Origin: Bacteroidales bacterium
Lineage (GTDB): Bacteria; Bacteroidota; Bacteroidia; Bacteroidales; Bacteroidaceae
Reading direction: 5' to 3'
NCBI GenBank assembly: GCA_004558865.1
Contig: SFCY01000137.1
Coordinates: 1 to 5,756 of the forward strand
Length of the DNA stretch: 5,756 nucleotides
Part shown: positions 4,019-5,756 of the stretch, in pieces
Layout: each line of letters opens with the position of its first letter
How positions within the stretch are numbered: the first letter of the stretch is position 1
Program-made: the position numbers and the translations under genes
Notes under the pieces: model-generated
Seen by the model: the letters and a program-made list of their open reading frames with translations, nothing else
Database searches by the model: none
What the model was told of the DNA's origin: nothing

Positions 4019-5461
4019 ATGTGCAAAGTTAATACAAAAAACTCAGATTCGCAAGAAAAGGTTTCATTTTCTTTTTCTCATGCTATACCAGGCAAGGATA
4101 TAAGGGTTGATTTCACCGCTCCGGACATTTCCTCAAACGGAGGGCTCGTCGTAGCGGGCTCCCTGATGGATACCATAGCGGGACGCATCGGGAATCTCAT
4201 ACCCGATTTCCGCAACCAGGACTTAATCCGCCACACCTATGCAGAGATGGTCTGCCAACGCGTTGCCCAGATACTTTGTGGCTACGAGGATGCCAACGAC
4301 TGTGACCGGCTTCGTCACGACAGTGCGTTGAAAATGTCCGTCGGCCGCGCACCCTCGGACGACGACCTCTGCTCGCAGCCCACTATGACACGTCTGGAAA
4401 ATCACATCGACAGCAAGACCCTCTACAAGATAGGCAAGCTTTTCCTGAAGGAATATGCAGACTCCTTTGCCAAGGCGCCCAAGCACATCATCATTGATGC
4501 CGATGACACGAACGCCGACACGTATGGCGCCCAAGAGCTCAGCCTTTTCAACGATTACTACGGGGAGTACTGCTATATGCCACTGCTGCTCTTCGACGGA
4601 CTTACGGGCAGGCTGATACTGGCCATCCTGCGCCCGGGACGCACCAACAAGTCCCTCAATGTCTCACGAATCCTCGAGAGGGTCTTCGAGTACCTTCACA
4701 AGCGCTGGCCCCAAACAGTCATCGAGCTGCGGGGGGACAGCCACTTCTGCAGCCATGAGTTCATGGACTGGGCCAAGGACAAATGGTATGTGCGGTTCAC
4801 AACCGGACTCGCCGGGAACTCGGCGTTGTTCAAGATGGTCGAAAAGAAGGTGCGCATGGCCGAGAACAAGTTCAGAAAACTTGATGAGGAACGTAATTCC
4901 GTGAAGGAAAGCCACAAGGAATCAAAGGACGGGAACAGCAGGCACTCAGTGGTTCTTGTCAGGAGGTATTATAAGTTTTATTACAAGGCCAAGTCGTGGA
5001 AATATCCGCAGAGAGTCATCGTGAAGATAGAGGTGAGTTCCATGGGAACCAACATCCGCTTTGTTGTGACCAGCAACAGGAACAACGCAGCCGAGACGGT
5101 TTACAGGCACTATAGCAAGAGAGGTGAGATGGAGCTTTGGATAAAGGATCTGAAGTACTTCAAGGCAGACAGGATGTCCTGCAATTCATACAAGGCCAAC
5201 TATTTCCGTGTATTCCTCTACGCTGCGGCATACACCGTTGCCTACAATATGAAGCACATCCAGTTCAGGGACACGGAAGTGGAGAGTTTCACGATGGACA
5301 GCCTGATCAAGCGGGTCATGCTGAGTGCCGTATTTATCAAGGAGAGAAAAACATACGTGCAGATAAGTTTCTCACCTCATCACACCGGCACAGGGAAGCC
5401 TTGCAAATGGCCTTGCAGAGGCGGCTTTCCGCATAACGCAACGCTATATGGAGGAAAATGA
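4019..5461 (+). CDS. IS1380-family transposase, C-terminus frameshifted
   Basis: DDE transposase that cuts and rejoins the IS ends. Family features in order: N-terminal GGLVVAGSL (41-49); DCDRLRHDSALKMSVGR (94-110) and SQPTMTRLEN (119-128), both typical of IS1380; first catalytic aspartate in IIIDADDT (157-164); second in ELRGDSHF (Asp240); glutamate in GEMELWIKDLK (Glu372). Up to His455 the protein looks complete. The last 25 residues read as low-quality sequence rich in C, G and P, while the -1 frame over the same DNA reads HRHREALQMALQRRLSA and stops at 5434-5436, a plausible natural end giving about 471 residues. Two extra bases in CACACC near 5383-5386 would explain this. The ATG at 4019 directly follows the inverted repeat. 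Whether the altered tail inactivates the enzyme is unknown. Confidence 0.92.
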   Translation: MCKVNTKNSDSQEKVSFSFSHAIPGKDIRVDFTAPDISSNGGLVVAGSLMDTIAGRIGNLIPDFRNQDLIRHTYAEMVCQRVAQILCGYEDANDCDRLRHDSALKMSVGRAPSDDDLCSQPTMTRLENHIDSKTLYKIGKLFLKEYADSFAKAPKHIIIDADDTNADTYGAQELSLFNDYYGEYCYMPLLLFDGLTGRLILAILRPGRTNKSLNVSRILERVFEYLHKRWPQTVIELRGDSHFCSHEFMDWAKDKWYVRFTTGLAGNSALFKMVEKKVRMAENKFRKLDEERNSVKESHKESKDGNSRHSVVLVRRYYKFYYKAKSWKYPQRVIVKIEVSSMGTNIRFVVTSNRNNAAETVYRHYSKRGEMELWIKDLKYFKADRMSCNSYKANYFRVFLYAAAYTVAYNMKHIQFRDTEVESFTMDSLIKRVMLSAVFIKERKTYVQISFSPHHTGTGKPCKWPCRGGFPHNATLYGGK

Positions 5462-5647
5462 CCCCGTTTCAAAAAGAAGCGGCGAGGGGCTTTATGTGCC
5501 CATGGGCCGATTTCCTCATTTTGGCTGCCTGATTGGGATAGCTGACACAAAATAACCACCAGTTAACATAATGCCTCAGCCCTTGTCAGCTGTAAAATCA
5601 TCGATATCGAAGTTTGAAATTGTCTGCGACCACCTGAAAGTAGCGGA

Positions 5648-5663
5648 CTATGAATAATCCAGG
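5648..5663 (-). repeat. IS right terminal inverted repeat
   Basis: Read leftward it is CCTGGATTATTCATAG, matching the left end at 13 of 16 positions. It sets the right boundary of the IS at 5663. Confidence 0.85.
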
Positions 5664-5701
5664 TTAAAGTCTCTGAGAACGAAACGAAAACATGTCCACA
5701 C

Positions 5702-5751
5702 AAAAAAAGACAGTCATATTGAAGCAAATCATACTTCAATATGACTGTCTT
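5702..5751 (-). terminator. Long-stem terminator at the right edge
   Basis: An 18-bp perfect stem (5707-5724 with 5734-5751) has a 9-base loop. Read leftward it is followed by a run of seven T (5708 down to 5702), the standard intrinsic terminator form; read rightward only TATTAT is visible before the window ends. A leftward gene therefore probably ends just beyond the window. Confidence 0.75.
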
Positions 5752-5756
5752 ATTAT

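Larger units (their letters stand above)
3910..5663 (+). mobile_element. IS1380-family insertion sequence (1754 bp)
   Basis: One rightward transposase is framed by imperfect terminal inverted repeats beginning CCT; 13 of the outer 16 bases match. The size fits the IS1380 family. The bases outside the ends are TTAG on the left and TTAA on the right, so a 4-base target duplication is present only with one mismatch. The element lies downstream of the tRNA-Leu terminator in AT-rich DNA and is less GC-rich than the cysteine genes. Between the transposase and the right end lie about 200 noncoding bases with an 8-bp inverted repeat (5540-5547 with 5584-5591) and a TCGATATCGA palindrome (5601-5610). 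Confidence 0.88.

Noticed and set aside
5340..5390. Programmed -1 ribosomal frameshift in the transposase
   Set aside because: AGAAAAACA is A-rich but not an in-frame X XXY YYZ heptamer, and IS1380 transposases are normally made from one frame; a simple indel is the better explanation.
5137..5436. A separate gene in the -1 frame of the transposase
   Set aside because: Only its last ~17 codons look meaningful, and these complete the transposase C-terminus; the rest is out-of-frame shadow.
5448..5555. A 35-codon ORF after the transposase inside the IS
   Set aside because: It has no recognisable similarity and no evident role, and IS1380 elements usually carry a single gene.

Overview
The window looks like chromosomal DNA from a GC-rich member of the Bacteroidales, most likely a Prevotella-type organism. 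The reasons are: several promoters fit the Bacteroidetes pattern (TTTG or TTG, 19-20 bases, then TAnnTTTG) and three of them share TACCTTTGCA; the genes mostly lack strong Shine-Dalgarno sequences; the tRNA does not encode CCA; and the insertion sequence is of an IS1380 type that I associate with this phylum. The genus is an inference.

Positions 1-3227 hold a cysteine-synthesis locus. A leftward Lrp/AsnC-family regulator (392-868) is transcribed away from cysK (1144-2082, O-acetylserine sulfhydrylase). Serine O-acetyltransferase (2331-3227, cysE/epsC type) follows cysK with its own promoter and a long structured leader. Together the two enzymes convert serine and acetyl-CoA to O-acetylserine, and then to cysteine with sulfide. 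Between the regulator and cysK, a perfect 17-base palindrome (978-994) lies at the probable -33 region of the regulator promoter and just upstream of the cysK -33 element. It is a good candidate operator for the regulator. The acetyltransferase lacks the C-terminal isoleucine that tethers classical CysE to CysK.

Positions 3228-3770 are AT-rich and RNA-centred. A promoter-like box at 3398-3405, a folded segment, and a strong UUCG-capped terminator at 3548-3590 suggest an unassigned small RNA of about 180 nt. Its terminator stem contains the -33 element of the next promoter, which drives a tRNA-Leu(CAA) gene (3626-3707) with its own terminator.

Positions 3771-5756 are accessory DNA. A tandem 11-base repeat and a tiny leftward ORF just past tRNA-Leu may be the scar of an integrated element. 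A 1754-bp IS1380-family element follows (3910-5663), with 16-base imperfect terminal repeats, its own promoter, and an inverted repeat placed so that read-in transcripts would fold over the transposase start. The transposase reading frame is shifted near its C-terminus. The right edge carries an 18-bp stem terminator best read leftward, so a leftward gene probably ends just beyond the window.

I see no defence system, CRISPR array or complete novel gene cluster. The most promising undescribed items are the candidate small RNA, the cysE leader, and the lrp/cysK operator.
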